Shown here one piece after another: positions 45,834 through 56,696 of a stretch of 64,000 bases of DNA; within the stretch, counting starts at the first letter, position 1, and every line of letters begins with the position of its first letter. The DNA is taken from contig NZ_JARTWB010000002.1 in the NCBI RefSeq assembly GCF_031450785.1, positions 930,001 through 994,000 of the forward strand. The letters are read 5' to 3'. The stretch is from Caballeronia sp. LZ062 (lineage in GTDB: Bacteria > Pseudomonadota > Gammaproteobacteria > Burkholderiales > Burkholderiaceae). The translations under genes were made by a program, and so were the position numbers. The notes beneath the pieces were generated by a model. That model was not told where the DNA came from, did not search any database, and was given only the letters and a program-made list of their open reading frames with translations.

Positions 45834-46940
45834 ATGAGTGAGCCGCAACACCCGACGCCTTTCGGCAGTCATACCGACGAAATGTCCGGCGATCAGCATG
45901 ATGCCCGGACGCGAGTCGGAGGGGCGGCATCGCGCGAAAGCCAGCCGGTGACGCTGGACTCGCTGCAGGCAGTCGGCGCGCGTCTCGCGCAGCTCCGAAG
46001 CGCGAAAGCATGGTCGATCGACGACGTTTCGGCCCGGCTCAAGGTGTCGCCGCAGAAGCTTGCCGCGCTCGAAGAGGGCGATATCAGTCAATTGCCCGAC
46101 CGGACGTTCGCCGCGGGCATCGTGCGCAGCTACGCCAAAATCCTTGGTGCCGACCCGGCGCCGTTCACGCAGGCGTTCCGCCGCGATGGCATGCCGGTCG
46201 AGCACAATCTGAAGGTGCCGGCCTCGTCCGGCGCGGGATTGCCGCGCGGCCGTGTGTCCGTGCCGCTCGGTAATTCGTCGGGTCGCAAGCGTTCGTGGCT
46301 GTGGGGCGTTCTGGCAATCGTCGCGGTGCTGGCAGTGCTCGTGATGTGGCACACCGGTGGCGATTCGTCGGCATGGCTCGCGCGGATCAAGTCGAGCACG
46401 GGCGCGGGAGTCGCCGCGACGTCGGGCGACAAGCCCGCGGCGTCGCAAGTCGCGACGCCCGACGAAGCCGCCGCCGCGAATACCGGCGAGGCGTCGCTGC
46501 CCGAAGTGGCGGCCGCGCCCGGCGAGCAGCCGATGCCGCGTCCGCTCGGCACGAACGCGCTGCCGGCGTCGTCCTCGACGATCACGGCGGTGCAGGCTGC
46601 AAGCGCTCCCGCAACGACCGCACCGGCGCCGAAGGCAGCATCGGCGGCTGCGGCTGCGGCTTCGGCGGCGACGGTCGCAAGCACCGGCAAGGGCGCGAAC
46701 GCCGTCGAACTGAAAGTGAAGGAAGATAGCTGGTTCAGCGTGCGCGGCAAGGACGGCAAGGAAGTGTTCTCCGGCCTCGTGCGTGCGGGCAGCACACAGC
46801 GTGTTCAAGGCGAGGCGCCGTTCAAGGTGACCGTCGGAAACGCGCGAGGCGTCGAATCGCTGTCGGTGGACGACGAGCCCGTCGACGCCAAGAAGTATTC
46901 TTCCGCTCGCGGAAACGTCGCGCGCTTCTCGCTGCCGTAA
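45834..46940 (+). CDS. rodZ: RodZ-like cytoskeletal protein, Xre HTH and DUF4115 domains
   Basis: The 368-residue protein has an N-terminal Xre-type HTH (ARLAQLRSAKAWSIDDVSARLKVSPQKLAALEEGD, about 49-83), a single membrane span near 155-175 (WGVLAIVAVLAVLVMW), an Ala/Pro/Thr-rich periplasmic linker and a C-terminal DUF4115 beta domain (ELKVKEDSWFSVRGKDGKEVFSGLV). This matches RodZ, which anchors MreB and controls rod shape. GAGGA seven bases before the ATG at 45834 supports the start. pilF (pilW), often found between rlmN and rodZ in this group as I recall it, is not present in the 194-bp gap. Confidence 0.92.
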   Translation: MSEPQHPTPFGSHTDEMSGDQHDARTRVGGAASRESQPVTLDSLQAVGARLAQLRSAKAWSIDDVSARLKVSPQKLAALEEGDISQLPDRTFAAGIVRSYAKILGADPAPFTQAFRRDGMPVEHNLKVPASSGAGLPRGRVSVPLGNSSGRKRSWLWGVLAIVAVLAVLVMWHTGGDSSAWLARIKSSTGAGVAATSGDKPAASQVATPDEAAAANTGEASLPEVAAAPGEQPMPRPLGTNALPASSSTITAVQAASAPATTAPAPKAASAAAAAASAATVASTGKGANAVELKVKEDSWFSVRGKDGKEVFSGLVRAGSTQRVQGEAPFKVTVGNARGVESLSVDDEPVDAKKYSSARGNVARFSLP

Positions 46941-47083
46941 GGAAATCATGCGGGCGGCTTGAGGCCCCGCGCGACGCGCGGACAAGTCAGGGGCGTCTCG
47001 GTATTGGCCGTGACGCCCGTTCGAGGTTCCATTCAAGCAACTTCCGCTGCCTTGCAGCGCCCCGGTTGCCATAGGGTTTTTCG

Positions 47084-48400
47084 ATGCAATCCGAAGCTCA
47101 ATCCCTGATCAGCAGCAAAGTGTGTTCGACCGAGCCGGTCTTCGGCGGTCCGTTGCCGCGCCGTTCGTCCCATGCAGTGGACGTGCGCTGGGGCGGCCAG
47201 CTCGTGACCATCGGCGGCGACGCGCCCGTTCGCGTCCAGTCGATGACCAACACCGATACGGCCGACGCCATCGGCACCGCGATCCAGATCAAGGAACTCG
47301 CGCAAGCCGGCTCCGAACTCGTGCGCATCACGGTGAATACGCCGGAAGCCGCGGCCGCCGTCCCGCATATTCGCGAGCAACTCGACCGCATGGGCGTGAC
47401 CGTGCCGCTCGTCGGCGACTTCCACTACAACGGCCACTTGCTGCTGCGGGATCATCCCGCGTGCGCCGAGGCGTTGTCGAAGTATCGGATCAACCCGGGC
47501 AACGTCGGTCAGGGCGCCAAGCGCGACACGCAATTCGCGCAGATGATCGAAGCGGCCATCCAGTACGACAAGCCGGTGCGTATCGGCGTGAACTGGGGCA
47601 GTCTCGATCAGGACCTGCTCGCGCGCATGATGGACGAAAACGCCGCGCGCGCCACGCCGTGGGAGCTCCAGAGCGTGATGTACGAGGCGTTGATCCAGTC
47701 GGCGATCGGCTCTGCGGAGCGCGCGGTGGAATTGGGGCTCGGACGCGACAAGATCATCCTGTCGTGCAAGGTGAGCGGCGTTCAGGACCTCATCGCTGTT
47801 TATCGCGAATTGGCGAAGCGCTGCAGCTTCGCGCTGCATCTCGGCCTGACCGAGGCCGGTATGGGCTCGAAGGGCATCGTGGCGTCCACGGCGGCGCTGT
47901 CGGTGCTGCTGCAGGAAGGCATCGGCGACACCATTCGCATTTCGCTCACGCCCGAGCCGGGCGGCGCGCGCACGGGCGAAGTGGTCGTCGGACAAGAGAT
48001 TTTGCAGACCATGGGCTTGCGCTCGTTCACGCCGATGGTCATTGCGTGCCCCGGCTGCGGGCGCACGACGAGCACGCTGTTCCAGGAACTCGCGTCGCAA
48101 ATCCAGACGTACCTGCGCAGCTCGATGCCCGTCTGGCGCGATCAGTATCCCGGCGTTGAAAAGATGCACGTCGCCGTGATGGGCTGCATCGTCAACGGCC
48201 CGGGCGAGTCGAAGCACGCGAACATCGGCATCAGCCTGCCGGGTTCGGGCGAAAATCCGGCCGCGCCCGTGTTCGTCGACGGCGTGAAGGTGAAGACGCT
48301 GCGCGGCGAGCGCATTGCCGAAGAATTCCAGCAAATCGTTAGCGACTACGTCGAGCGCACTTACGGCAAGCGCGTCGAAACGTCCGCGGCATCAATCTAA
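47084..48400 (+). CDS. ispG: 4-hydroxy-3-methylbut-2-enyl diphosphate synthase (flavodoxin)
   Basis: The 438-residue [4Fe-4S] enzyme makes HMBPP from MEcPP in the MEP isoprenoid pathway. Features are [25 protein letters not shown] (substrate barrel), [22 protein letters not shown], and the cluster cysteines in [15 protein letters not shown] and [10 protein letters not shown] near the C-terminus. It is longer than the E. coli enzyme (about 370) by an insertion seen in many beta-proteobacteria. hisS begins 6 bp after the stop. Confidence 0.96.
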   Translation: MQSEAQSLISSKVCSTEPVFGGPLPRRSSHAVDVRWGGQLVTIGGDAPVRVQSMTNTDTADAIGTAIQIKELAQAGSELVRITVNTPEAAAAVPHIREQLDRMGVTVPLVGDFHYNGHLLLRDHPACAEALSKYRINPGNVGQGAKRDTQFAQMIEAAIQYDKPVRIGVNWGSLDQDLLARMMDENAARATPWELQSVMYEALIQSAIGSAERAVELGLGRDKIILSCKVSGVQDLIAVYRELAKRCSFALHLGLTEAGMGSKGIVASTAALSVLLQEGIGDTIRISLTPEPGGARTGEVVVGQEILQTMGLRSFTPMVIACPGCGRTTSTLFQELASQIQTYLRSSMPVWRDQYPGVEKMHVAVMGCIVNGPGESKHANIGISLPGSGENPAAPVFVDGVKVKTLRGERIAEEFQQIVSDYVERTYGKRVETSAASI

Positions 48401-48406
48401 AGACAG

Positions 48407-49756
48407 ATGACTGAACAGAAGAAACGGCTCGCGAAGCTGACGGGCGTGAAGGGCATGAACGACATCCTCCCGCAGGATGCCGCGCTGTGGGACTTTTTCG
48501 AGACCACCGTGAAGTCGATGCTGCGCGCATACGGCTATCAGAACATTCGCACGCCGATTGTCGAGCACACGCAGCTTTTCACGCGCGGCATCGGTGAAGT
48601 GACCGATATCGTCGAGAAAGAGATGTACAGCTTCACCGACGCGCTGAACGGCGAGCATCTCACCATGCGCCCGGAAAACACGGCGGCCGTCGTGCGCGCG
48701 ACTATCGAACATAACCTGCTGTACGACGGTCCGAAGCGCCTGTGGTACATCGGCCCGATGTTCCGGCACGAGCGTCCGCAGCGCGGGCGTTACCGCCAGT
48801 TCCATCAGGTCGGCGTCGAGGCGCTTGGCTTCGCGGGTCCGGACACGGACGCCGAAATCATCATGATGTGTCAGCGTTTGTGGGACGACCTCGGGCTGAC
48901 GGGCATCCGTCTCGAACTGAACTCGCTCGGTCAGGCAGCGGAGCGCGCGGCGCATCGCGAAAAGCTAATCGCGTATCTGGAACAGCACGTCGATGTCCTC
49001 GACGAGGAAGCGAAGCGCCGTCTCTACACGAACCCGCTGCGCGTGCTCGACACGAAGAATCCGGCGATGCAGGAGATCGCGCAGAACGCGCCGAAGCTCG
49101 TCGATTTTCTGGGCGAAGAGTCGCGCAAGCACTTCGAAGGCGTGCAGCGGCTGCTCAAGGCGAACAACATTCCGTTCACGATCAACCCGCGTCTCGTGCG
49201 CGGGCTCGATTACTACAACCTCACCGTGTTCGAGTGGGTGACCGACAAGCTCGGCGCGCAAGGCACGGTGGCGGGCGGCGGGCGCTACGATCCGCTGATC
49301 GAGCAGCTCGGCGGCAAGCCGACCGCCGCGTGCGGCTGGGCGATGGGCGTCGAGCGTATTCTCGAACTGCTGAAGGAAGAAAATCTGGTGCCGGAAGCCG
49401 AGGGTACGGACGTCTACGTCGTGCATCAGGGCGAGCAGGCAGCAGAGCAGGCGTTCATCGTGGCCGAGCGTCTGCGCGACACGGGGCTCGACGTGATTCT
49501 GCATTGCAGCCCGGACGGCGCGTCTTCCAGCTTCAAGTCGCAGATGAAGAAGGCGGACGCGAGCGGCGCGGCGTTCGCCGTGGTGCTGGGCGAAGACGAA
49601 CTCGCGCAGGGCATGATCGGCGTGAAGCCGCTGCGCCGCTCGGGCGGCGAAACATCCGATGCGGAAAAGAACGAACAGGTGAACGTTCCGGCGGAAGACT
49701 TGACCGAATACCTAATCAATGCGATGGTTGCAACCGCCGCCGACGAGGATGCCTAA
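48407..49756 (+). CDS. hisS: histidyl-tRNA synthetase
   Basis: A 449-residue class II aminoacyl-tRNA synthetase. It has [22 protein letters not shown] at the N-terminus, class II motif 2 around [23 protein letters not shown] (about 123-145), the histidine-specific motifs [15 protein letters not shown] and [15 protein letters not shown], and a C-terminal anticodon domain from about 330. It is distinct from HisZ encoded at 57927. It is tightly linked to ispG (6 bp) and likely co-transcribed with rodZ-ispG. Confidence 0.97.
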   Translation: MTEQKKRLAKLTGVKGMNDILPQDAALWDFFETTVKSMLRAYGYQNIRTPIVEHTQLFTRGIGEVTDIVEKEMYSFTDALNGEHLTMRPENTAAVVRATIEHNLLYDGPKRLWYIGPMFRHERPQRGRYRQFHQVGVEALGFAGPDTDAEIIMMCQRLWDDLGLTGIRLELNSLGQAAERAAHREKLIAYLEQHVDVLDEEAKRRLYTNPLRVLDTKNPAMQEIAQNAPKLVDFLGEESRKHFEGVQRLLKANNIPFTINPRLVRGLDYYNLTVFEWVTDKLGAQGTVAGGGRYDPLIEQLGGKPTAACGWAMGVERILELLKEENLVPEAEGTDVYVVHQGEQAAEQAFIVAERLRDTGLDVILHCSPDGASSSFKSQMKKADASGAAFAVVLGEDELAQGMIGVKPLRRSGGETSDAEKNEQVNVPAEDLTEYLINAMVATAADEDA

Positions 49757-49889
49757 TAGATAGGCATTGCAGCGCAGCCGGGCGCATTCGGCGGAGCGGC
49801 GTGAGAGCGCATTAAGCGCATGCAAGCACGTTCCGCCATCGCGACACGCGAACGAAGGGCAATGAAACGCAGGAAGGAATAGCTGGACG

Positions 49890-50519
49890 ATGAGTTACCA
49901 CGACGAACAAGAATCGCTGGAAAGTGTCAAGGCCTGGTGGGCTAAATGGGGTAACGCCACGACGTGGATCGTGCTCGTGGCGCTCGTCGTTGCGGCTGCT
50001 TTCAACGGCTGGAATTACTGGCAACGCCGTCAGGCTGCCGAGGCGTCAGTGCTGTACGACCAGCTTCAGCAGGCCGTGAACGGCAACGATCAGAAGCTGG
50101 TCGCGCGCGTCGCATCGGACATGGAAGACAAGTTCGGCCGCACCGCTTACGCCGAGATGTCCGCGCTCGCGGCGGCGAAGTCGCTGTATATGGCAGGCGA
50201 CACGGCCGGCGCCAAGGCGCAGTTGCAGTGGGCCGTCGATCACGCGAAGGACGACGAGTACAAGCAGATCGCAAAGCTGCGCCTCGCGCTCGTGCTTTTC
50301 GACGAGAAGAACTACGACGCGGGCCTGAAGCTCCTCGCCGATGCGCCGCTCGATGCGTTCAAGGGCGTCATCGCGGACCGCCGCGGCGATCTGCTCGCCG
50401 CACAAGGGAAACGCGACGATGCGCGCACTGCCTACAAGACGGCGCTCGAAGCATTACCGGCGAACGACACTTCTGCGCGGCAACTCGTCCAGTTCAAGCT
50501 CGATGCGCTCGGCGGCTGA
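49890..50519 (+). CDS. yfgM: YfgM-type ancillary SecYEG translocon subunit
   Basis: The 209-residue protein has a short cytoplasmic N-terminus, one membrane span (ATTWIVLVALVVAAAFNGW, about 23-41) and a periplasmic TPR-like helical domain (TPR_21 type) with repeats such as AKSLYMAGDTAGAKAQLQWAVDHA and RRGDLLAAQGKRDDARTAYKTAL. E. coli YfgM binds SecYEG and PpiD and helps periplasmic chaperones. It lies between hisS and bamB as in many proteobacteria. Confidence 0.92.
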   Translation: MSYHDEQESLESVKAWWAKWGNATTWIVLVALVVAAAFNGWNYWQRRQAAEASVLYDQLQQAVNGNDQKLVARVASDMEDKFGRTAYAEMSALAAAKSLYMAGDTAGAKAQLQWAVDHAKDDEYKQIAKLRLALVLFDEKNYDAGLKLLADAPLDAFKGVIADRRGDLLAAQGKRDDARTAYKTALEALPANDTSARQLVQFKLDALGG

Positions 50520-50658
50520 TTCGCATCGCTTCCGACGTCCGGCGCTTCGTTAGCGCCGGAGCCGTTTCGCCAATCAAGCCGCCGCGCCGTGCATCGCCCG
50601 TAAGCGATCCGCGGCTGCGCCGGTCAACCGAATTCACCCATTCATGTTGCGTCCACCG

Positions 50659-51801
50659 ATGATTCAATTGAAACGCTACGCCGTGCCGTTCGCCTGCGCG
50701 ATGACCGTGCTACTGGCCGCCTGTTCGTCGACCAAGGACGAGCGGCGCGTGCCGACTCCGCTCGTCGATTTCAAGCCGGTGCTCAACGTCAACCAGGCGT
50801 GGAAGGCGAGCGTCGGCAAGGCCGGCCGCTATCTGTTCGCGCCGGTTGCCGTGGGCGATGCCGTCTATGCGGCGGGCGAAAACGGCACGGTCGCGAAGAT
50901 CGATGCCAAGACCGGGCAGGATGTCTGGCGCACGAAGCTGAAAGATGATCTGTCGGCGGGCGTCGGCAGCGACGGCAATCTGACCGCGGTCGGCGGGCTG
51001 AAAGGCGCGGTTTACGCGCTCGGATCCGACGGCAAGCAGTTGTGGACCGCGATTGCGCCGGGCGAGATCATCTCGCCGCCGCTCGTCGGCAACGATCTCG
51101 TGATCGTGCGCACCATCGACGGCAAGGTCATTGCGTTCAACGCGCAGACCGGCGAGCAGAAGTGGATCTTCCAGTTGCGCGCGGTGCCGTTGAACCTGCG
51201 CGTGGCCGCCGGCATGACGTTCGCCGGCAGCCAGGCGGTGCTCGCGGGCTTCCCGGGCGGTAATTTCGCCGCCATCAATCTGCAAACGGGCGATGCCTAC
51301 TGGCAAGCGCCGGTGTCGTATCCGAAGGGCGTGACCGAAGTCGAGCGCATCAACGACGTGACGGGCGCGCCCGGCCTCGTCGGCGCGCAGACCTGCGCGG
51401 TCACGTTCCAGGGCAAGATCGGCTGCTTCGACGCCAATTCGGGCCGTCCGGTGTGGGAGAAGAACTTTTCGAGCGACAGCGGCCTGGCGCAAGACGAACA
51501 AATCGTCGCGGCGGGCGACGACTGGTCGGTTGTGAACGCGTTCCGTGCCGCTGACGGTTCGCCCGTCTGGAAGAGCGACAAGCTCAAGAATCGTCAGGTC
51601 AGCGTGCCGTTCATCCTCGGGCGCGCGGTCGTTTTGGGCGATTACAAGGGCTTCGTCCATTTCCTCAGCGCGGACAACGGCGAACTCGTCGGTCGCGCGC
51701 CGACCGACGGCAGCCCGATCACCGCTGCGCCGGTTCTGGCGGGCAATACGCTCGTCGTCCAGACGCATGACGGTGATCTCTACGGCTTCCGTCCGCAGTA
51801 A
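50659..51801 (+). CDS. bamB: outer-membrane assembly lipoprotein BamB
   Basis: The 380-residue beta-propeller lipoprotein of the BAM complex. It has a lipoprotein signal (MIQLKRYAVPFACAMTVLLAAC, lipidated Cys22) and eight WD/PQQ-like blades: VYAAGENGTVAKIDAKTGQDVWRT, VYALGSDGKQLWTA, VIAFNAQTGEQKWIFQ, IGCFDANSGRPVWEKNF, LYGFRPQ at the end. The ATG at 50659 gives a normal signal peptide; one at 50644 adds five residues. No Shine-Dalgarno decides between them. Confidence 0.95.
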   Translation: MIQLKRYAVPFACAMTVLLAACSSTKDERRVPTPLVDFKPVLNVNQAWKASVGKAGRYLFAPVAVGDAVYAAGENGTVAKIDAKTGQDVWRTKLKDDLSAGVGSDGNLTAVGGLKGAVYALGSDGKQLWTAIAPGEIISPPLVGNDLVIVRTIDGKVIAFNAQTGEQKWIFQLRAVPLNLRVAAGMTFAGSQAVLAGFPGGNFAAINLQTGDAYWQAPVSYPKGVTEVERINDVTGAPGLVGAQTCAVTFQGKIGCFDANSGRPVWEKNFSSDSGLAQDEQIVAAGDDWSVVNAFRAADGSPVWKSDKLKNRQVSVPFILGRAVVLGDYKGFVHFLSADNGELVGRAPTDGSPITAAPVLAGNTLVVQTHDGDLYGFRPQ

Positions 51802-52163
51802 GTTCCAAGAAAGGCGCTTCGGCTCGCCCGAGACGAAGCGCCGCAAAAAGCCGTGCTGACGGGTTCGTCCGCGTGGCAAGCAGCAAGCGGAGCGCGTCCA
51901 CCGTGCGCGCCCGACGACACTACCTGATACGCAGGGCGTGACAGAACATAGCGCGTCGCGCGGTGACGCGGCGCGAGAATAGCCCTCGGACTGGCAACAG
52001 ACCGGCGCACCGCGCCGATGCTCGACCGCTACGCGCTCTCGCGTGGCGCGAGCCAAATCCATGCTAATTTTCGACAAGCGCAGCCATTGCGCGGCGTATG
52101 CGGGACGACCTGTCCCATCGCACGTTTCGCGTCCGCCTTGCGTTCAACCGTGAACAACATCTG
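51802..52163. other. intergenic region (about 360 bp) between bamB and der
   Basis: GGCGCTTCG (51813-51821) and CGAAGCGCC (51834-51842) form a 9-bp perfect stem with a 12-base loop just past the bamB stop, without a U-run after it. An extended -10-like TGCTAATTT with TAATTT at 52065-52070 may start der transcription. No credible gene. Confidence 0.55.
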
Positions 52164-53504
52164 ATGAAACCCGTGATTGCCCTCGTCGGGCGCCCCAATG
52201 TGGGGAAATCGACTCTCTTCAACCGGCTGACGCGCTCGCGTGATGCGCTCGTCGCCGACCTGCCCGGCCTAACGCGCGACCGCCACTATGGCGAAGGCCG
52301 CGTCGGCGGCGAACGGCCGTATCTCGTCGTGGATACGGGCGGCTTCGAGCCGGTCGCGAAAGACGGCATCCTGCACGAAATGGCGCGCCAGACGCGGCAG
52401 GCCGTGGAAGAAGCGGACGTCGTCGTGTTCATCGTCGATGGACGCAACGGGCTCGCGCCGCAGGACAAGTCGATCGCCGACTATCTGCGCAAGACCGGCC
52501 GGCCGCTTTTTCTCGTCGTGAACAAGGCCGAGGGCATGAAGTACACGGCGGTCGCGTCGGATTTCTACGAGCTCGGTCTAGGCGATCCCCGAGCCATCTC
52601 GGCCGCGCACGGCGACGGCGTGACGGAGATGATCAACGATGCGCTCGACATCGCCTATGCCGGTCAGCCCGAGGAAAGCGAGGAAGAGAAGGCGCAGCAT
52701 GGCGTGAAGATCGCTATCGTCGGGAGACCGAACGTCGGCAAGTCGACGCTCGTCAATACGCTGATCGGCGAAGAGCGCGTGATCGCGTTCGACATGCCCG
52801 GCACCACGCGCGATTCGATCTATGTTGATTTTGAGCGACAAGGCCGCAAATACACCTTGATCGACACGGCCGGCCTGCGTCGTCGCGGCAAGGTGTTCGA
52901 GGCGATCGAGAAGTTCTCGGTCGTGAAGACGCTACAGTCGATCTCGGATGCGAACGTCGTGATCCTGCTGCTCGACGCGCAGCAGGACATCTCGGATCAG
53001 GACGCGCACATCGCGGGTTTCGTCGTCGAACAGGGACGCGCGCTGGTGGTTGGTGTGAACAAGTGGGACGGTTTGGACTCGCATGTGCGCGAGCGCACCA
53101 AGGCCGATCTCACGCGCAAGCTCAAGTTTTTGGACTTTGCTAAATTCCACTACGTCTCCGCGCTGGAGAAAACCGGCATCGGCGCGCTGATGAAATCGGT
53201 GGACGACGCCTACGCCGCCGCGATGGCCAAGCTGCCGACGCCGAAGCTCACGCGCGCGCTGATCGAAGCCGTCGAGTTCCAGCAGCCGCGCCGCCGCGGG
53301 CCCGTACGGCCTAAGCTTCGCTATGCGCACCAGGGCGGTCAGAATCCGCCGATCATCGTCGTGCATGGCAACGCGCTCGATGCGGTCACCGATACCTATA
53401 AACGGTATCTGGAAGGGCGCTTTCGAGAAACTTTTGGACTGGCCGGCACTCCATTGCGCATAGAGTTCCGCTCGAGCAAGAACCCTTATGCGGACAAGGA
53501 CTGA
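52164..53504 (+). CDS. der: ribosome biogenesis GTPase Der (EngA)
   Basis: The 446-residue protein has two tandem GTPase domains, each with GRPNVGKST (near 8-16 and near 187-195), DTGGF and DTAGL G3 motifs, and NKAEG and NKWDG G4 motifs, followed by a C-terminal KH-like domain from about 360 ([29 protein letters not shown]). It is essential for 50S subunit assembly. The ATG at 52164 is used; the upstream frame extension does not fit the family. Confidence 0.97.
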   Translation: MKPVIALVGRPNVGKSTLFNRLTRSRDALVADLPGLTRDRHYGEGRVGGERPYLVVDTGGFEPVAKDGILHEMARQTRQAVEEADVVVFIVDGRNGLAPQDKSIADYLRKTGRPLFLVVNKAEGMKYTAVASDFYELGLGDPRAISAAHGDGVTEMINDALDIAYAGQPEESEEEKAQHGVKIAIVGRPNVGKSTLVNTLIGEERVIAFDMPGTTRDSIYVDFERQGRKYTLIDTAGLRRRGKVFEAIEKFSVVKTLQSISDANVVILLLDAQQDISDQDAHIAGFVVEQGRALVVGVNKWDGLDSHVRERTKADLTRKLKFLDFAKFHYVSALEKTGIGALMKSVDDAYAAAMAKLPTPKLTRALIEAVEFQQPRRRGPVRPKLRYAHQGGQNPPIIVVHGNALDAVTDTYKRYLEGRFRETFGLAGTPLRIEFRSSKNPYADKD

Positions 53505-53574
53505 GAGCCGCTTGAGTCAAGCGTTGCGGCCCGATTGGCCGGGTGGCCGATCTCTTGCGGAAACGAAAATCAGC

Positions 53575-53580
53575 TATAGT
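53575..53580 (+). promoter_or_regulatory. -10 element of hfq
   Basis: TATAGT at 53575-53580 would start transcription near 53587, about 67 bases before the hfq start. The -35 is weak (CTCTTG at 53552-53557, 17 bp spacer). Confidence 0.45.
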
Positions 53581-53653
53581 GTAGCGATTGTCGGCGGATC
53601 TCTTTTTCTTCGTCCACAATACTTCTAACCTGCAAAAAAATACGGAGTTTGCT

Positions 53654-53890
53654 ATGAGCAACAAAGGGCAATTGTTACAAGACCCGTTTTTGAACGCACT
53701 GCGTAAAGAGCACGTGCCGGTGTCGATCTACTTGGTCAACGGCATCAAGCTTCAAGGGAACATCGAATCGTTCGACCAGTACGTCGTGTTGCTCAGAAAT
53801 ACGGTCACCCAGATGGTCTACAAGCACGCCATTTCTACGGTCGTGCCGGCCCGTCCGGTGAATTTCCATCCGGACGCCGAATCGTCCTAA
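53654..53890 (+). CDS. hfq: RNA chaperone Hfq
   Basis: The 78-residue Sm-like hexameric protein pairs small RNAs with mRNAs. Sm1 is visible as [21 protein letters not shown] and Sm2 as [11 protein letters not shown]; the proximal-face residues [11 protein letters not shown] start the fold. The short C-terminus (NFHPDAESS) lacks the long tail of the E. coli protein. GGAG six bases before the ATG supports the start. It heads the hfq-hflX-hflK-hflC-DUF2065-hisZ cluster. Confidence 0.97.
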   Translation: MSNKGQLLQDPFLNALRKEHVPVSIYLVNGIKLQGNIESFDQYVVLLRNTVTQMVYKHAISTVVPARPVNFHPDAESS

Positions 53891-53961
53891 ACCTCGTCGC
53901 GACCGGCGGCAAGATCGCACTTAATGCGACTCGCCGGTCGCTTCAAAACGAATACATCAAT

Positions 53962-55239
53962 TTGATTAACGCCGCACTCGTCGGCATCGACTTCGGCAAG
54001 ATCGATTTCGAAGCCAGTCTCGAAGAACTCAGTCTGCTCGCAGAAAGCGCGGGCGCCCATCCCGCCGTTACGCTCACCGGACGCAGGTCCAGTCCGGACG
54101 CCAAAATGTTCATCGGCAGCGGAAAGGTCGAAGAATTGCGCCTTTCCTGCGAAGCGAACGACGTCGAACTCGTCATCTTCAATCACGCCCTTGCACCGGC
54201 GCAGCAGCGCAATCTCGAGGTGGCGCTGAACCGCCGCGTGGTGGATCGCACGAGTCTCATTCTCGATATTTTCGCGCAGCGCGCACGCAGCCACGAAGGC
54301 AAACTGCAGGTCGAACTGGCCCAGTTGCAGTACCTGTCGACGCGGCTCATTCGCGCGTGGACCCACCTCGAACGGCAGAAGGGCGGCATCGGCTTGCGCG
54401 GTCCCGGCGAAACGCAGCTGGAAACCGACCGCCGCCTGATCGGCGAGCGCATCAAGGCGCTCAAGACGCGTCTCGCGAAGCTGCGCCGTCAGCACGGCAC
54501 GCAGCGGCGGCAGCGCACGCGCAATCGCACGCTGTCGGTGTCGCTCGTCGGTTATACGAACGCCGGCAAGTCGACGCTCTTCAACGCGCTGACCAAGGCA
54601 CAGGCCTACGCCGCCAATCAACTCTTCGCCACGCTCGACACCACTTCGCGCCGCGTGTTTCTCGGCGAAGAGGCGGGGCAAGTGGTCGTGTCCGATACGG
54701 TGGGCTTCATCCGCGAGCTGCCGCACCAGCTCGTCGCCGCATTTCGCGCGACGCTGGAAGAAACCGTCCACGCGGACCTGCTGCTGCACGTCGTGGATGC
54801 GTCGAGCCCCGTGCGCCTCGATCAGATCGATCAGGTGAACGAGGTATTGCGCGGCATCGGCGCGGAGTCGATCCGTCAGGTTCTCGTCTTCAACAAGATC
54901 GACGCAGTGCCGGAACTCGCGGCCCGCGGCGAAGCGGTTGAAAGGGACGAGTATGGTAATATTTCGCGCGTCTTTTTAAGCGCGCGCACCGGTCAGGGAC
55001 TCGACGCGCTGCGCGCCGCCATCGCCGAAATTGCTGCGGCCGAAGAAGGGGTACCCGAAGAAAGCTTACCCAGCGTGCTCGCCGAAACACAACCGCCGGC
55101 GGAACCCTCGGATGCGCCGGAAGCCACGCAGTCCGCGCAATCCGGGCCGAACGAGACACACGACGCCAACGCGCAGCCGGAAGACCACCGGCCAGCCGAA
55201 CAACGTGACGGCCACAAGGTTCCCGAGCACGGACACTGA
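53962..55239 (+). CDS. hflX: ribosome-associated GTPase HflX
   Basis: The 425-residue protein splits or rescues stalled ribosomes. It has the glycine-rich HflX N-domain (SPDAKMFIGSGKVEELRL and GIGLRGPGETQLETDRR), a coiled linker, and a GTPase domain with G1 GYTNAGKST (near 196-204) and G3 DTVGFI. After about residue 365 a Glu/Pro/Ala-rich tail of 60 residues follows. No in-frame ATG fits; translation should begin at TTG 53962. No clear Shine-Dalgarno is seen, so the start is uncertain by a few codons. Confidence 0.92.
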   Translation: MINAALVGIDFGKIDFEASLEELSLLAESAGAHPAVTLTGRRSSPDAKMFIGSGKVEELRLSCEANDVELVIFNHALAPAQQRNLEVALNRRVVDRTSLILDIFAQRARSHEGKLQVELAQLQYLSTRLIRAWTHLERQKGGIGLRGPGETQLETDRRLIGERIKALKTRLAKLRRQHGTQRRQRTRNRTLSVSLVGYTNAGKSTLFNALTKAQAYAANQLFATLDTTSRRVFLGEEAGQVVVSDTVGFIRELPHQLVAAFRATLEETVHADLLLHVVDASSPVRLDQIDQVNEVLRGIGAESIRQVLVFNKIDAVPELAARGEAVERDEYGNISRVFLSARTGQGLDALRAAIAEIAAAEEGVPEESLPSVLAETQPPAEPSDAPEATQSAQSGPNETHDANAQPEDHRPAEQRDGHKVPEHGH

Positions 55240-55295
55240 ACTGCTCCGCAATACCGACGCGGCATCGAACCGGCTGTCTAATGGTGAATCACCGA

Positions 55296-56684
55296 GTGAA
55301 CGATTACAACGAGCGGACTAACAGGCAGCGCATGCGTGCTGTCTTTTCGATCAACGATCCGCGCTGGGGGCGAGGCGACGGCAATGGTGTCAAGAACGAT
55401 GCGAAGCGTCCGCAGGACGGCAAGCGCGGCAATGGCAAGGAAGAAGGCCCGCCCGACCTCGACGAGATGTGGCGCGAATTCAACCGCCGTATCGCGGGCA
55501 TCTTCGGCCGCAAGCCGGGCGGCGGCATGCCGCGCGACAACGGCCGCGGAACCAAGATCGGGGTCGGCATCGTCATTGGCGTGCTGATTGCCATTTATCT
55601 TGGCAGCGGCGTGTTCGTCGTGCAGGACGGGCATGTGGGCGTGGTCTCCCAGTTTGGCCAGTATCGGCAGACGGTGCCGCAAGGCATTCACTGGCGCCTG
55701 CCGTATCCGTTTCAGTCGCACGATATCGTCGATACGTCGCAGATCCGCTCGGTCGAGATCGGCCGCGGCGTCGCGCTCGCGCAGGGCAACGTGCGCGATG
55801 CATCGCTGCTGACCAACGATGCGGACATTCTCGACGTGCGCTTCGCCGTGCAGTACCAGATCAAGTCGCCCACCGACTTCCTCTTTCGCAATCTCGATCC
55901 CGACCAGAGCGTGACCGAAGCCGCGCAAGCTGCCATCCGCGAGATCGCGGGCGCATCCGCGACGGACGATCTGCTCTACAAAGACCGCGACACGCTGCGC
56001 GCGCGTCTTGCCGAGACCATCCAGCATTCGCTCGACGCCTACCGCACTGGCTTGCAAGTGACGGGCGTCACGGTGCAGAGCGTGCAGGTGCCCACTCAAG
56101 TGCAGGCCGCGTTCGAAGAAGCGTCGCGCGTGCGGCAGGACAACGAGCGCGCCCGCGACACCGCCGAAGCCTACGCAAACCAACTGCTGCCGCGCGCGAA
56201 GGCCGATGCCGCGAAGATGATCGACGAAGCGACCGCTTACAGCAATCGCGAAGTCACGCAGGCGCAGGGCGACGCCGAGCGCTTCAAGCAGGTCTACGCC
56301 GAATACTCGAAGGCGCCCGCCGTCATTCGCCAACGCATGTACCTGGACACGATGCAGCAGATCTACTCCCGCACCACGAAGGTTTTCGTGGACAGCAAGG
56401 CTGGCAACAACGTCGTGTATTTGCCGCTCGACAAGCTCGTCGAAGCGAACCGGCAGCAGGCGAAGGACGCAGCCGCGAACACGGGCGACGCCGCGTCGGC
56501 CAGTGCGCCCGCCGCCGCGAACGCCGAAGTGCGCCCCCAAGGCGCGACGGCCGCTTCGGCCGCTGCGGTGCCCGCGAGCGGGGCGGCAGGCGCGAGCGCG
56601 CCGAACGCCGCGAGCGGCGCAGGCGATCCGCTGCGCTCGCGCGACGCGTTCCGCTCGCGCAGCCGTCAAGACGACCTGCAGTAA
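55296..56684 (+). CDS. hflK: FtsH protease modulator HflK
   Basis: The 462-residue SPFH-family protein forms with HflC the large periplasmic cage around FtsH. The cytoplasmic N-terminus is Gly/Arg-rich (FSINDPRWGRGDGNG), followed by one span (KIGVGIVIGVLIAIYLGSG, near 83-101), the SPFH/Band 7 core (FGQYRQTVPQGIHWRLPYPF) and a long coiled coil. The C-terminus is a disordered Ala/Pro tail. The GTG at 55296 (NDYNER after it) is preferred because GGTGA lies eight bases upstream; ATG 55281 is the alternative. hflC follows 12 bp later. Confidence 0.93.
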   Translation: MNDYNERTNRQRMRAVFSINDPRWGRGDGNGVKNDAKRPQDGKRGNGKEEGPPDLDEMWREFNRRIAGIFGRKPGGGMPRDNGRGTKIGVGIVIGVLIAIYLGSGVFVVQDGHVGVVSQFGQYRQTVPQGIHWRLPYPFQSHDIVDTSQIRSVEIGRGVALAQGNVRDASLLTNDADILDVRFAVQYQIKSPTDFLFRNLDPDQSVTEAAQAAIREIAGASATDDLLYKDRDTLRARLAETIQHSLDAYRTGLQVTGVTVQSVQVPTQVQAAFEEASRVRQDNERARDTAEAYANQLLPRAKADAAKMIDEATAYSNREVTQAQGDAERFKQVYAEYSKAPAVIRQRMYLDTMQQIYSRTTKVFVDSKAGNNVVYLPLDKLVEANRQQAKDAAANTGDAASASAPAAANAEVRPQGATAASAAAVPASGAAGASAPNAASGAGDPLRSRDAFRSRSRQDDLQ

Positions 56685-56696
56685 GGAGCGCCGAAC